Origin: Mya arenaria
Lineage: Eukaryota > Mollusca > Bivalvia > Myida > Myidae
Reading direction: 5' to 3'
Assembly (NCBI RefSeq): GCF_026914265.1
Contig: NC_069127.1
Location: 20,205,045-20,269,044 of the forward strand
Length of the DNA stretch: 64,000 bases
Position numbers and translations under genes: made by a program. Every line of letters begins with the position of its first letter. Positions within the stretch are counted from its first letter, which is position 1. The notes under the pieces were generated by a model. That model was not told the origin of the DNA and searched no databases. It worked only from the letters and a program-made list of their open reading frames with translations. Positions 12,153 through 24,374 of the stretch are shown here, one piece after another.

Positions 12153-15100
12153 TTATTGCTTTTCAAGTGTCTCTTTATCAATCTCCAGGGATACCTCAAC
12201 AGGAAGGTTGTCATGGAAGACAACCTGTTCTACGATAACCTGTTCACCCACAGCCACATGTGAAGCCTTGGCGTGAATGTTCTGGTGTTGTCGCATCTGG
12301 CTTTTTCTCCTGAATGGTCTTTCACATATTTCACAAACAAATGGCTTAATATCCGTGTGAGTGAGGGCGTGACTTTTCAGACAACCTCTTGATTTAAAGC
12401 GCTGACCACATACCATGCACATGAACTGCCTTTCACCAGTATGAATAAAAGAGTGCATTTTAAGTGTATGCTTGTGTCGGAAGGTCCTCTTGCATACCAA
12501 ACATTTGAATGGCTTGGCACCAGTGTGGATGAGCTCATGATCTTTGAGATGCTTGCCATGTTTGAATGCCTTCCCACATGTAGCACACTGGAATGGTCTC
12601 TCATCCGTGTGAGTACGCATGTGGCAACGAAGATCCCTTTTTGTGCCAAGACATCTTCCACAAACCTCGCATTTATATGGCTTGGAGTCAGGATGGTGGT
12701 CTACGAAATGCCGCCTTAGTTCAGCTTGACTGTAGAACTCGTCTTCACAAACATGACACTTGGAAACTAAAATTGATATTTAGTATCAATGGTTAGGTAT
12801 AATACATGTGTACTTGCTAAGAACTGTTGATATCTGGTGACTCCACGATATTTTGGTCTCATTTGATATGTAGAGAAAGAAAATCTAACATTATACCAAA
12901 ATCAAATAACAAACAAGCTTATTTGGCTTTGGCAAATTGCAAAAAAATGACTTTTTACGTCCGATTTGACCTGAACTAAAGAACAAGATCCCAATCCGCC
13001 CTTACAGTATCAGTAATGTTTTATCAGACATTTATTTCTTTTACATGATGTATGACCCCATCAAATGATACCAAAGTATATGGGGTCACCAAACCCAAAA
13101 AATTCAACATTCAACAGTTGTCTGGTTAGCCCAGTAGTTAGTGCACTCGCTTCTCACCTAGGCGACCCGGGTTCGATTCAAGGCCTGGGCGCATGTGAGT
13201 TTGGTTTGTGGTCACCAACTAAGACAACTGGGTTTCCTCCGGGTACTCCAGTTTCCCCCACAACACAAGACCACACTCTCCCGCAACATCGTGCCAACAA
13301 GAGTTATTAATACAAGTTGCAACAGCTTGTTTCACAACGGTTGTAAAATTGATGGTTTGAAATAAAATTCTTAATTCAATATCAAATAATCAATTGAATT
13401 TAATATTAATTCAATGTCTCGATAAAAATCTTACTGTAGATAAATACATGTATACCTTGTGTCCACTAACACAGAAGACTGCTTAGCTTTAGATAACAGC
13501 ATATTAAAATTAATAAAGAATATACAATGTACATATAAACACTCACTTTAATTTTAAGACAATGGAAAGTAAGATATTTGTGAGAAACCAAATAAAAAAA
13601 TTAAATGTATTAATTAAGTTATGATGCAGCTTTTTACCTTTATATGTGAGATCTAAGATTATAATTTATTTGGAAGTCTGCCACCCTATTAATACAAATT
13701 GAACATCTATTCAAGAAACCCACTTAAACTGACCTGTTCTCGTATCTACATATTCTTCATCATCATCAGCATTTGCTTCATAATTTGTCGTGTCCATAGA
13801 TAATTCAGAACCATTATCTCCCATGGCAGCATGCGCTACATCATTATCATCATCCCCTTCATTATAATCATCATCACTGTCACCTTCTATTTCATCATTG
13901 TTCATCATTGAGACTTGTTTCTTATCATCAGCATCATCACTCCCCTCAAAATCCTCCTCTTTAATATCTTTCACAATTTTATAACCCTCAACTTCATCAA
14001 ATGCTTGATCCCGGTCATCATTATCGGACTTACTAATAGCAACATTGAATTGTCCTATTCCAGTTCTTAATGTCTGTGGTCTGTTTGATTTCCTGACTGG
14101 GGACATCCCTTGTGTTCCGTCCATGTTGAAGCTGTACGGTGCACGTCTTTTAACTTGTCGAGGTGAGCTGCGGGCCGGGGTTGTAGTTTTGGGTTTCGAG
14201 ACCAAGGAAGTCGGTGTTTTCATTCCAGCAGCTTGCTTTTTCTTGTTGCTGTTTCTACTTGTTAGTGGTTTCCATTCTTTTGCTGAAATATATACACAAG
14301 TGAGTTTACCAAAGTATATGCAAGCTTGATTGCAAGAGAGGGTCAACTATATACATTTATTGAAGGAGTTAATATACTCTCATAGACAACTATACATATC
14401 ATCGAAGCATGAAGAAGAGTATTATTATGGCTCCATCGTTGTGCAACTGGCTCCTCAACACAACAAGAATTTGTAAACAAGAGTGTTACAAGCAGATGGC
14501 AATGCAGGTCTGTTTTTTTCAGTCCATCAATGAACAAAAATCATTCCTTATGCAGAGTTATGGCATCAAGGAACAAAAATCTTTTCTTATGCAGAGTTAT
14601 GACACTTTCTACATAATTACCAATGCTGGTCCGTTTTTTCTTGAACATTCCCTATGCAGAGTTATGGAACTTGCTTCACAATTTAGTTTCTAGTATCATA
14701 GCTAACATGTGTATCAACAGTTTTCAAGTTATGGCCAATTAAAGCAATGATGCCAAGGTTATTATAATATATTTTCTTCTTCTTAAAATCAACAACAAAC
14801 TGAGCTAAAAAAGTATCCCTTAATTGATCTTTAATAATAATAAAAAATTTAAGCATGTGTTTTTTTAAAAGCTGCATAATTATTATTTTCAGTTACAAAT
14901 AGGGTTTGGGGTACAATCAATAAAACTTTGCTTAAAGTGACACTCTTATCCAAAATCAATACATAAACATTTATAACAAGATTGTAACCATGTATTTAAT
15001 AGCAAAATGTGCAAAAATATTAAATGATTGGTGAATGCTGAAAGATTTACTGTGGTCTACTTCAGTCTCATAAGGTAGAATACCGTGTTTTAAGCTCATT

Positions 15101-18037
15101 TTGTTCAAATTAAACTCGGTATCCTTCATAAGAACCATTGTTTTCGACAGTATTCATCTATTTTGGTATATATAAAAAAATACTATTAATTGTGGTAAAT
15201 CTTATTTGGGAGAAAGAGTTCATCTTTAAAAATGGATCTTGTTTTCATACCATCATGTGTGATAGCGTGTTTACCAGCTCTATCAAACAGACTTTGGAAA
15301 ATGGCTTTAGGAAGCAAAAAATGCTTACCTTTTATACAGTGATCCAGAAACTCAGTCTTAATATTATCATGGTCTTCCAGGAAGCTTTCAGCCACATCTG
15401 AGCCAAGATGAGTAAGTGTACCATTCTCCACACTGGCTGTTAGAAGGACAGAATCTTCACCACCAATCTCGGATAGCTGTACAATCTGTTAGATATCAGA
15501 GAATGAAAAGCAACTTCTAAATTTCAAAACCACATAAGGCCAGAGTTTTTTTATCTTTAGATTTACGGGAGATTTTTCAAAAAGTTGGGTAAGGAGGAGG
15601 AAATAAAAATAAAAATAAAATGCATAAAATGTCCCAAAGGAGAAATAAATAAAAATAAAACGGATTTTTCTCCGATTTTTTTTTATTTTTTAAAACTTCT
15701 TATATCATGAAGACAAAACACACCTTACTTGTGTCAGCTATTTCATAGGCTGAAAAAAGGGTGATAGATCACCATAAAGTTTCAAAAGCATAATTAAAAG
15801 ATCCTTTTAATGAATGAAAATATTGACCTCAACACTGTGAGTTCAAGCGCTCATTGAAATTAATTGTATATATTTGTTCGAATGCATCTATGCATATGAG
15901 GTGCATATATTATCAACCCATGGATTTTATGAAACATGTCAGTGTAATAAAGAAGTTTAAATGGCCAATTCTAACCTTTTGCCCACAATATAAGCATATC
16001 CTTTCCATTGTGAAGTAATCAAACATTGAACACAGTTTCAGACATGGTATAATAAGGAGGTCAAATGTGTTTTTTCTGTCTTTAACGAAATAGCACCGTG
16101 ACAATTTACCGTGATGTGGTTTTTACATAGAAAATATAACCAAAAAAAAGTAGAAGCCCTGATGGAAATTCCTCTTCACTTCAAAGTTTGACAGGGCTTA
16201 CGGATACACAGACAGTCAAAATCTACATTTATGTACTTCACCAAAGAAAATTCGGGAGCATTCAGATAAATTTTACAAGTGTTATATGTTTAAAAAAAAA
16301 ACAGGTCTAAGAACTGATTTTAGAATCAGTCCTGAAAAATATCCTTCTAATTCCAGCTATGCCCGTTGGCAATAAGCAACCGATAAGTTTGACTTCTTGC
16401 ACTGACTGCCAGATATCTTATGTTCAGATTTTTTCTCTTTTATCGGAAACACACACTATGTTATTATTACATCATTTTCAGTATTCTATAACGATTTAAA
16501 TTCGAAATCATTATTAAACTAATTAACAACTACGAATATCACGATACCTTGTGTTTTTCTCTTCAAATATGTGATTGTGAAGCAGTGTGTTCAATGCTCC
16601 CCAGAGTCAAATTCAGAAAAAAATATCCATTTTGACTATGATGAACACGATATCATTTTGCAGTTTGTGTTTGTCAGAAGCTATACATTTTTGCGCTGTA
16701 ATCCAATTCATCCTTGTTAATATACGACGTGCGCCAACGACTTTTAATAGACAATACAACCCACGAATTTCTGTCTCCTTATTTTGACCGGAAGTTTCGC
16801 AATCATTCCACGAAACGCGAACAACATACTGAATCTACAAAAAAAATCACAATAAACACGCTTTAAGTTCACCACGGTTTGATTTAAATAATGAAATATA
16901 AACATCGGAACGTTTTTTGTAGAAAAACATTTCTATATAGCTGCAGAAATTGCGAGAAATAAGGGGTATGACAAAAAGTACTTTCACTTTTGACAGGACG
17001 TTGTTATGGTAACGGGTACCTGTTCTGTTTCTCCGCGTATTTCCGACTGGTTTACGTGGTTTGTGCAGTAAAAAGACCGATAATGAATGACAATTGGTAC
17101 ACCAGTTGGTTCTGAGATATGGGTTATAGAACACTAATTTTATTTTGTTCTTAACATTGGAGCAACGTTCGTCGGAAAAAATAAAAATAAAACTACGAAA
17201 ATGAATTTTATTTTTATTTGGGTTTTGCAATATTTAGGTACGGCGCTCCCGTAAATCTAAAGATATAAAAACTCTGGCCTAAACAACACTCTTACTCACT
17301 CTTGAAGAATTTATTCACTTCAATTATTTCAACATTTCACTGTAACAGAAACTCAAGGTAATATGAACTGAAATATTGACCAACATATTTCTGCAGTTGC
17401 AAACAAACCTTCCACACAACAGTGTCACTGGTAATGACCAAATATGGGATAATTGTTTATTTGATGTAATTCTAAGATATCAATATATTTCCCAGAGTGA
17501 GCACCTAAGGTTATGTTTCACAAGTGGCTTTGGAAAATATATTGCAGTCTTACACAAAAACAAGTAATTCTTCTATTATTTCATGCTTATAATTTGTTAA
17601 AAGTAATAATTTACTAACAGTAAATAGGAGAACAGCCCAAAATGTAAGCTTAATGGCGGTATACTGGAAAGGAGTGGTTATTTTTTTCTGTCAAGCACTT
17701 TCCAGTTAACTTTCATTCTTGTGGTTTTAAATAACAGTGAAATTATTTTTCAATAACATCAGTTTCAGGTATTAAGTTAATCAGCATAAAATTCACTCTT
17801 ATTTATCAGTAAACTATCGGAAAGCATTAAAATATTATTATTATTATTATTATTATAAAGAACTCCACAAGATTAAATACTAAGCTACATATATATTATA
17901 TATATATTTATTATATAAAACTATAAGAAACATACCAAATGATGGATTTGTGCCTTGAGAACTGCTCTCATCACAGTTTTGTAGCCCGGGACCTGGGCCA
18001 CTGTGTACATGTCCACAGGTGCCTTTCGGGATGCCAT
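12153..18037 (-). CDS. Six-finger C2H2 zinc-finger protein, paralogue A (473 aa)
   Basis: Four coding exons: 18037-17936 (ATG, 34 codons), 15485-15329, 14282-13734 and 12766-12153 (stop). The lengths 102+157+549+614 total 474 codons, and every junction keeps frame with GT..AG sites. Exons 1-2 encode a unique 86-aa block (MASRKAPVDMYT..FLDHCIK). Exon 3 is a basic-then-acidic linker with KRRAPYSFNMDGT and long D/E runs. Exon 4 holds six C2H2 fingers with TGE/TGA/TDE-type linkers, then a short tail. This is presumably a nuclear DNA-binding regulator; the target is unknown. A 5' noncoding exon ending at 19278 is likely, spliced to an acceptor at 18051. Intron 1 carries a Harbinger-like element. 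It is closest to paralogue B. The fingers are certain; the model rests on agreement among three paralogues. Confidence 0.88.
13110..13370 (+). mobile_element. tRNA-derived SINE (family C), plus copy
   Basis: The tRNA-like head has an A box in TGGTTAGCCCAGTAGTTAGT and a B box GGGTTCGATTC. Its body reads GTGAGTTTGGTTTGTGGTCA..CTGGGTTTCCTCCGGGTACT..CAACATCGTGCCAACAAGAG, and it ends in AT-rich simple sequence. A minus-strand copy lies at 53730-53975. It sits in the last intron of zinc-finger gene A. Confidence 0.85.
14935..15145. repeat. Dispersed repeat, copy in intron of gene A
   Basis: The sequence from AAAGTGACACT through ACAAGATTGTAAC..TTAATAGC..TAAATGATTGGTG..CTCATAAGGTAGAA to AACTCGGTATCCTTCATAAGAAC aligns with 39618-39905 with substitutions and small gaps. 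It has no coding potential. It could be an old SINE-like or MITE-like element, or duplicated intronic DNA. Confidence 0.55.
15535..17282. mobile_element. 1.74-kb PIF/Harbinger-like DNA element in intron 1 of gene A
   Basis: The element spans 15538-17279. Left end GGCCAGAGTTTTTTTATCTT, right end the near-perfect inverse (AAGATATAAAAACTCTGGCC), with inverted similarity over about 34 bp up to TTTACGGGAG. TAA flanks both sides. TAA duplication and GGCC ends fit PIF/Harbinger. A minus ORF of 127 codons (16847-17230) has no transposase motif, so I read this as nonautonomous. Sub-terminal A-rich AAATAAAA repeats are present at both ends. Confidence 0.75.
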
Positions 18038-18668
18038 AGATAATGTGCACTCTGAAAAATAAGTTATATCTGTTCACAATCTTAAGATCTGCATTGTGTA
18101 TGCAAATCCATAGCTGATAAGCATCAGATTTATAAAGAGTTTTGATACCAGATTGCCAAGTTGTGAGTTGTGCAGGTAGAAAGCTAATTGGAAGTGCTTT
18201 TTACCTTAATATAATTGGTTACTATTAAAAAAAGAATTGGTTAACCAAAATAATATATATATATATTTTTTTTCTACAAATATCCATAAAAGCACATTTT
18301 TGTAATTATGTGGACTACTATCTACAATAATGAGCATTCAGGGATACTTTTACATTTCTCATGTATCCCAAGTCTGCCATAGGCATAGATCGGTCAAAAG
18401 ACCCTTTAATGGCCATTTAGATGGACTACCATTACTATGTGGAGCACTTTGCAGTTATGCTAGACCAATTTATTGTATAATGTAGGCAGATCACCAGTGA
18501 AGTTGATTCCTGGACATTTTTGCCTGGTTCATTTTTGCCCAGTGTCAAACTCGTCTTAGTACAAATCCATCAAAAATGTGGTAAACCAGGGTGGACACAG
18601 TGTAGATAGCTACAACAATGAGCTATCAGGGATACTCCTATTATTTTGACATATCTTATGTATCCATG

Positions 18669-19001
18669 TAATGCACCAGTCAATTGTAACCACAGCCCCC
18701 CCCAGGTCAGGGGGTATCCCGGGGATAGCCGGGGAAATGGGCCGTGTTTTTACCTTTCAGGTAGCCTCACAGTGCCGGGTGAATGTGGTGGTTTTGTCTT
18801 CGCTTTAAATATAGCTGGGAATGGGCCTTACCTAGGGTCCCTGGGGTGCGGGGGCATTTTGTGGGGATTTTACCATCTGTTCGTCCCCGCAGGACGAGGA
18901 TTTTAGCTGGGGTTGGCTGGACCAAAAGTCAAAGTCCCCGCTATACACCGGGGGGGGGGGGCCGTGGTTACAATTGACTGGTTGTTTGACTAGGTGCATA
19001 A
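18669..19001. mobile_element. MITE family 1, copy 3
   Basis: The element at 18672-18998 begins TGCACCAGTCAATTGTAACC and ends in GGTGCA, flanked by TAA (18669-18671, 18999-19001). The right end carries a small insertion (GTTTGACTA region) between the CAATTGACTGG core and the terminal GGTGCA. GC-rich, with C and G homopolymers. It lies in the probable 5' intron of zinc-finger gene A. Confidence 0.8.
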
Positions 19002-19065
19002 CGTCAACATATCTGCCATAGAAGAAAATCATCAAAATACTTTATAATGCCTATTTAGGTGATCT

Positions 19066-19140
19066 AACGGGGTAGGGCTAGTACCCATGACCCCCGGAAG
19101 ACTTGCAAATCGCTCTTACTAACTGAGCTAACCGGGCTGC
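19066..19140 (-). mobile_element. tRNA-like head fragment (SINE or tRNA pseudogene)
   Basis: On the minus strand it reads AGCCCGGTTAGCTCAGTTAG, then TAAGAGCG, with a good A box. The T-arm region is GGGTCATGGGTACTAGCCCT, a poor B box, so it is unlikely to be a working tRNA. The following body does not match SINE families A-C here. Confidence 0.5.
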
Positions 19141-19277
19141 TAGTTCTAACCCACACACGCTACATAAACAACAATATTTAATTTTAAATCATATCAATTT
19201 AAGCGTTTGTTTACGAAAATAGTTAAAATGGCATCGTTGTACAGATGTATATTTTTTTGAAAGTAAAATTACCATAC

Positions 19278-19486
19278 CTTGATAAAACAAATCTGCTTTA
19301 CAACGACTGATCACATGAAATATTGAGAAAATTGATTAAACATTCAATCTTTAAATAATATATATTTCGTTTTCGGACTAATCGTTTCGGATAACTTATT
19401 TATCGAATATTTTCGTTGTTACTGTCTCGTGGTTACAAACTACTAAGTTAAAAGCTTGTTGCTAGGGCCGCGAGTGATTTGACTTT
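19278..19486 (-). promoter_or_regulatory. Probable promoter and 5' noncoding exon of gene A
   Basis: On the minus strand a segment ends in TTTTATCAAG followed by the donor GTATGG (exon end 19278). Its sequence (TTTCATGTGATCAGTCG.TGTAAA) and upstream blocks (TCCGAAA, AACGAAAATATTC-like, CTAAGTTAGTGG-like) are conserved at 37006-37200 upstream of gene B, in both cases directly abutting a (CAT)n tract. The first coding exon has an acceptor 14 bases before its ATG (exon start 18051), as expected for a spliced leader exon. The start of transcription is not determined. Confidence 0.5.
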
Positions 19487-19488
19487 CT

Positions 19489-19490
19489 CA

Positions 19491-19529
<39 letters not shown>

Positions 19530-19530
19530 T

Positions 19531-19608
<78 letters not shown>

Positions 19609-19661
19609 GTCGTCATCATCATCATCATCATCATCATCATCACCATCATCATCTAGCGAAT
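19489..19661. repeat. (CAT)n microsatellite, about 57 units
   Basis: Nearly uninterrupted CAT repeats with a few TTTCAT, CGT and CAC interruptions. They read as poly-His on the plus strand and poly-Asp on the minus strand, which is not coding. The tract is upstream of gene A, and a shorter homologous tract lies in the same position upstream of gene B. Confidence 0.95.
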
Positions 19662-19959
19662 GATCTAACGACAGTGTCAAACGGGAATAGTTCAATTATT
19701 AAATGAAAATGGTGAATTACAGGATACACTTGTTGAAAGCAACATCTAGACCAAAGATAAAAATGACGATGGAAGTGCAAACGATCTACGAAAAATGAGA
19801 AATTCATCTAGGCCAACACCTACTGGCTATTAGCAAAGACACAGGACACAGGAAGAAGAATTCATAATTTGTGAATAACGCACATGTAAACTGGATGTTT
19901 TGAAGGATAAAACCTTTACTCATATCTAGTTTGAGTGATATCCGACGCATAACTTCAGC

Positions 19960-20143
19960 TTCACAACTTAGTAACGGTTTAAGACATAAAACATTAATTT
20001 TCGAACAGAAATATGAAAATCTGAGATCTGATCTTTTGTCATATATCATTAGTTTGCAGATATTAACGCAAAAATTGGCTCATTCAAGACAAAAAAATTA
20101 AAAAAGTCGTCAAAACGGCAAATCTGTGAGAGTGCAGGTTAAA
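19960..20143. mobile_element. MITE family 2 ('CTGCACTCTCACAG'), right-half copy
   Basis: It contains the family phrases TAACGGTTTAAG, ATATGAAAATCTGAGATCTG and AAAATTGGCTCATTC, and ends in AAATCTGTGAGAGTGCAG. It matches the right half of the complete copy at 52090-52442; the left terminal repeat is missing. Confidence 0.65.
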
Positions 20144-20639
20144 GGATTTTAGCCCAATATATTTATATAGAACTGCCACTGGGCGGATGGATGGTTAAGT
20201 TAACAATGGTCAATAACTCTCGCCTGACTTGATGCAATCGTACTCAAACCTTTAATTGTTACAAACTTGCTAATTGTATTAAATAATTTACAATACACAG
20301 TAGAATAAAAAGTGTTCTTAGGTAATGGCAGTCACAAGTTTATCGGTTAGAGCTTTGGGCCACTGAAAACATTTTTGTATTCGATTTTTATTGCCTTTGA
20401 AATCACGCTTGTCGCGCCTGTACATCCGTTCAACGCTTTTATATACCTGTCCCGTCCCGTCATATTATACACAATTTTATTCAGATTTCAGGTATATGTT
20501 TGTAAGCGAGCCTTTAAATAGCTTTTTCGTTAACAAAGAACAAAAACGACATACCTCTTTTACGAAGCACCCTACATGCACCGCTGAAAACACTTCTTCG
20601 TTAGTGGCTGACCGACAATTATGACTATTATGTTCATGC

Positions 20640-21225
20640 GTGTGGGGTGTGTGTGCGTGTGTGTGTGTGGGGGGGGGGGGGGGGCGGGAGAATAAGAAAT
20701 ATCTGTACTGTCTAAGGGACTGAGGGATGTGTGGCAATGTAGCCAGTGCTGCCCTAAACGCAATGGCAGTGCTAACACTGACTATATGTACCGGCAGTGA
20801 ATTCCACTCGACAATAGTGCGAGGAAAGAATGAACATTTGATGTAGTCTGTTGATGAGTGTGGTATCTGATATGCCAAATGATGACAATGTCGAGAATTT
20901 CGTTGATATGGCGTCATGTATCAAGACTGGCTGTAAAGTCGACTAATCCATAATAAATTTTATAAAAGAGGCTAAGGGGGCTGGTCTGTCTTCTTCTTTC
21001 AAGTGATTCCGAGTTCATTTGGTTCATAATGTCTGTTACAGTTCCCGGAGCTTTTAATTGGCGTAGTTGTTTGTAACAAAGCTTGCTGCTTTTGTGTGGA
21101 TCTGTTCTAGTTTTTGAATATCATTCACCTGGAATGGATACAAAACGGATGAACTGAAATCCAAAGAGGGTCTGACAATGGATTTGTATGCTGCTACACA
21201 CACTGACATTTCTTTGTGGTACCAT
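20640..21225 (-). pseudogene. LINE reverse transcriptase C-terminal fragment
   Basis: The minus strand at about 20700-21220 reads as broken pieces typical of the tail of Jockey/CR1-type LINE ORF2: VAAYKSIVRPSLDFSSSV, KLEQIHTKAASFV, LERRRQTSPLSLFYKI, then SFFPRTIVEWNSLPV. At least one stop and one frame change separate them, so it is dead. It is flanked downstream by a (GT)n/poly-G tract at 20640-20685. It is distinct from, and more decayed than, the LINE at 37750-39612. Confidence 0.75.
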
Positions 21226-22345
21226 AATCATTTGTTCACTCATTTGTGTTTTTAATGAATAACAAGCAAGCCAATGGTGGCAACGATAATTGGTGTTATC
21301 AATTTTATTATCAATTCTACATAATATCTATATATAAAGTTGAAATCCGTTAGATCGATTTCCCAGCGGCCGGCCAAAATACTTCGAGCCTCGCGAATAT
21401 CGAGCCAAGCGGGAATGCTTACAAAGACTAAAACAAAATCGGTCCTCGGCATCCAGTTATCGCCAACGAGATAATCGAACCAAACGATATCGAGCCAACT
21501 GGTTTCGACTGTACATACAAGTTTGTTTCCCATCAGATGTGAAAAATAAAACCGTTTTTTGTTGGAAGGCAAGACAAAATGCTCTCTCTGGATGATCTTA
21601 ATTTGTAAGGAATCCATTTATATATGGATATACCTGTAAATGTCAAATACATACTTATATTTGTATACACCTGAATTTATCAAGGATATGCAAAAGGTAT
21701 TATTGAACGCAGTATTTGTACAGTCTTTTTAAATACAACCAACACATATTTTCTTATTTAACATATTGCAACAAGAGTTTATTACAGGTTTTATCCATAT
21801 GCAATATGTACATGAATGAAGTTATTTCAAACAAACAAGTAGATGTATGTCATGTATACAATCTCAAAAAGATTATATTCCAGATGTACTGTGCGATTTT
21901 CTTGGCTACAAATAGTTCATTAACTTAATGAAGCATGTACACTAATTAATCCCTGCATATTTTAGAGGTTAGTGATAAATTTGTTTCCTTATTTGCATAA
22001 GTTATTTAGTAAATGTTTACATTGATTTTTATCTATTCAGTTCTTGTATAAACCGCCCATTACTCGTGTTTGTAATATTTTACTGTGTCGGCATTATTGT
22101 TATCTTAATATGTGATCATGCTCTTGATTTGTGATTAGTTTTATTTATTTTTCTATCTGTTACATGTTCTGATAACGCATTTGCGTACTTTTATCAATGC
22201 ATATGATAGTATTTAAGTTGAAATGAACCGCACAACTTATTAACAAAAACATAAAATGCTGATTTTCTGCTGATGTTAAAAAGTAGAATAAATAATTTAG
22301 GTGAATAAAGTGATAATAAACGTCAGATATCATATCGAATAATTT
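21226..22345. other. Gene-free stretch
   Basis: Minus ORF 21252-21617 (121 codons) contains tandem-like GAxATCGAGCCAA phrases near 21390-21510 and ends in a hydrophobic segment, but shows no domain or splice context. I treat it as noncoding. The rest is AT-rich with no supported feature. Confidence 0.4.
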
Positions 22346-22349
22346 GTAG

Positions 22350-22545
22350 CCACAAAACATCGGTCCGATTTGTAACCAATATTGGATAAGATGATATATA
22401 TCGGTCCGATTTGTAACCAATATTGAATAAGATGATGTATATCGGTCCGATTTGTAACCAATATTGAAGAAGATAATATATATATCCGTCCGATTTGTAA
22501 CCAATAGTGGATAAGATGTTATATATTGGTCCGATATAAACTAGA
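22350..22545. repeat. 41-bp minisatellite, about five copies
   Basis: The unit ATCGGTCCGATTTGTAACCA, followed by ATATTGGATAAGATGATATAT, repeats from about 22360 with increasing divergence; the last copy reads TTGGTCCGATATAAACTAGA. Confidence 0.85.
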
Positions 22546-22659
22546 TATTGGATAACTGGCTAGAGTTTGTTTTATTTGAGTTTATCAAGGTCTGCCCGCG
22601 CCCATTGGCTGCATTATGGCTTGAACCCGCCGTGACGCCATCACGACTTAAATTGTGTT

Positions 22660-23307
22660 AAAATGCCATAAGTGACCTGAGATAGAAGTGACATCAATTC
22701 GCAGTCAAATCCAGACATTGGAAGACTTGAAGAAACAGAGTGAGATACAAGAGATCCGGGTGCAATACCCTAGAGACCTTTTGGTTCTTTAACGTGCTCG
22801 GTGTAAAGCACCGATACCCGGAAACTACTTTCCTGGGTTGAACCAATACTGAGTACACCACTTTTCGAAGCACTACTATTTAAATGCCGAGCGCCATGCA
22901 GCAAGGGAGCTACTTGTACCAACTTTTAACGTCTTTCTGTATGCCGCGGCCAGGGATCGAACTCACAACTTCCGGCTCCGTAGGCGGATGCCTTAACCAC
23001 TAGGCCACGGAGACGTTGTAAAACGTGGTAGGGGTGGTGTGTAAGCTTATTTATACACGCACTCGCTCCGATAAGGTTGTAAGTCATTTTATGTTTTAGA
23101 GCTTAGTACACAGATAGAATATAACCCTGGTTAGAGCTACCCTGGATCTTAAACGTGCACCAGTGTATAGCACTGTCACACGGGACCCCCATATAACGTC
23201 CCTCCATGACGGAAGAAGATTAGTATTTTTTTTAGTGGTTCAGTGGGGAATCGAAGTGATGTGATTTGACTGACAAGTGTAGTACCACTACACCACGGAT
23301 CCGCCAC
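22660..23307 (-). mobile_element. Composite double-headed SINE (A + linker + B), minus copy
   Basis: Read on the minus strand: a family A head and body (23307-23119, starting GTGGCGGATCCGTGGTGTAG), a linker with ACCTTATCGGAGCGAGTGCG and TATAAATAAGCTTACACAC, then a second tRNA-like head (CCGTGGCCTAGTGGTTAAGG with B box AGTTCGATCCC). A body follows ending near GACATTGG and GATAGAAGTGACAT inverse sequences. The same order and near-identical length are found at 30682-31330. The second head resembles tRNA-Arg/Ser genes in its A-box region. Confidence 0.8.
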
Positions 23308-24200
23308 ATCTGGGTTTAGATGCCTCACACAATTTATTTTTTCGTGTGTATCACGTGTGATTAACGTCACCCTCCTGTGCTTATTTCAATGCCACTCTTA
23401 TTGTTGTTTGTTTCTTTTCGTACGTAAGTCTTCAAGGTTGGCATAAGATAACTTGAACCAGGCTACTGTTAGTTCAGGTCAAGCACGCATCCTTGTCATT
23501 TTTAGAAGCATCCTTATCATGTTTACTGTCTAACATCGAACGCGTGCAACATGAAGGTCAAAGTTATTTTGAGGCCCTTTGTACAATAACAAGCTTAACA
23601 TGCATAATATTGTTCTGAACTATTCTTCATTTAATCACTAGTTTTCTCTGAGGTAATGTTACTACATATGTAACTTAAACCCGACGGATGGTTCCTGAAG
23701 TCCATCCTAATATCGTGTTGTTCTTCCGTTTCTGTAATAACATTAAAGTTAGTATCGTGAATGTGTGTATCTCATTCTGTTTATTTTCAGTTCGGGCCTC
23801 TTATTATTTTTGCACACGGCCTACTGATGAGTTTATTTTGCACACGGCTCTCTTTGTTCGTCTGTATATAATGCATTGCAATTGTCGTCCGTCGTCTTAA
23901 ATTTGTAACGGAACGGCTGAATTCAAATAAAAGGTACTTTTTTTCTTATTTGACTATTTTTAAAAGTTGTTGTTCTTTATGCAATTAAAATAAATTAAAA
24001 AAAATTAAATAAGATCTATGAGGTTTTATGGGGTTGAGTGCAATGCATCTGAACGCAATCAACGAGAAATGAAACAACTTCACATATTTACCGAGTAGTA
24101 ATTAAAGTATTTATTTTAGTTAATTAGTATGTTTAATGAATTTTAAAAACATATAATAAAGTATTTATGTCTTTGTTTGATATTAATTAGATGTATATTT
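23308..24200. other. Gene-free stretch upstream of the defensin-like gene
   Basis: AT-rich; only a 70-codon open frame (23688-23900) without features. No repeats shared with the window. Confidence 0.45.
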
Positions 24201-24202
24201 AG

Positions 24203-24374
24203 ACCAATGACGTCAGAGCCAATTGTCTTATCGTCTTAAATCATGTGACTGAAACTTTAAACCACGTGTCTAATATCAGCCAATCAAGGCACTCCTACTC
24301 CATTACTCTTCGTTCAGATTCAAAGCGGAACCACGCTAAAATTTTTGGAAAACCACCCCCTCCTCTCCTACAAC
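24203..24374 (+). promoter_or_regulatory. Probable promoter and 5' noncoding exon of the defensin-like gene
   Basis: A cluster of classical elements lies within 85 bases: TGACGTCA (CRE, 24208-24215) overlapping a CCAAT, further CCAAT at 24219-24223 and 24280-24284, and an E-box CACGTG at 24263-24268. A donor-like CAAC|GTAAGA follows at 24375. A pyrimidine-rich acceptor (TTCTGTTTTTGTAG) lies at 25355, 24 bases before the coding ATG. I infer a 5' leader exon ending at 24374. Transcription start not seen. Confidence 0.45.

Noticed and set aside
12377-12796. Other-frame and antisense frames over the zinc-finger exons
   Set aside because: Shadows of the C2H2 coding exon, which explains the sequence completely.
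13110-13200. tRNA gene
   Set aside because: A and B boxes are present, but the cloverleaf is diverged and a SINE body follows, shared with a second copy at 53730-53975.
16847-17230. 127-codon minus ORF as a gene
   Set aside because: It lies entirely inside an inverted-repeat DNA element, overlaps its right terminal region, and has no transposase motif.
19462-19706. Poly-Asp / poly-His open frames
   Set aside because: Both come from translating a (CAT)n microsatellite.
21252-21617. 121-codon minus ORF with a hydrophobic end
   Set aside because: Contains short repeated phrases and no initiator context, splice sites or recognised domain.
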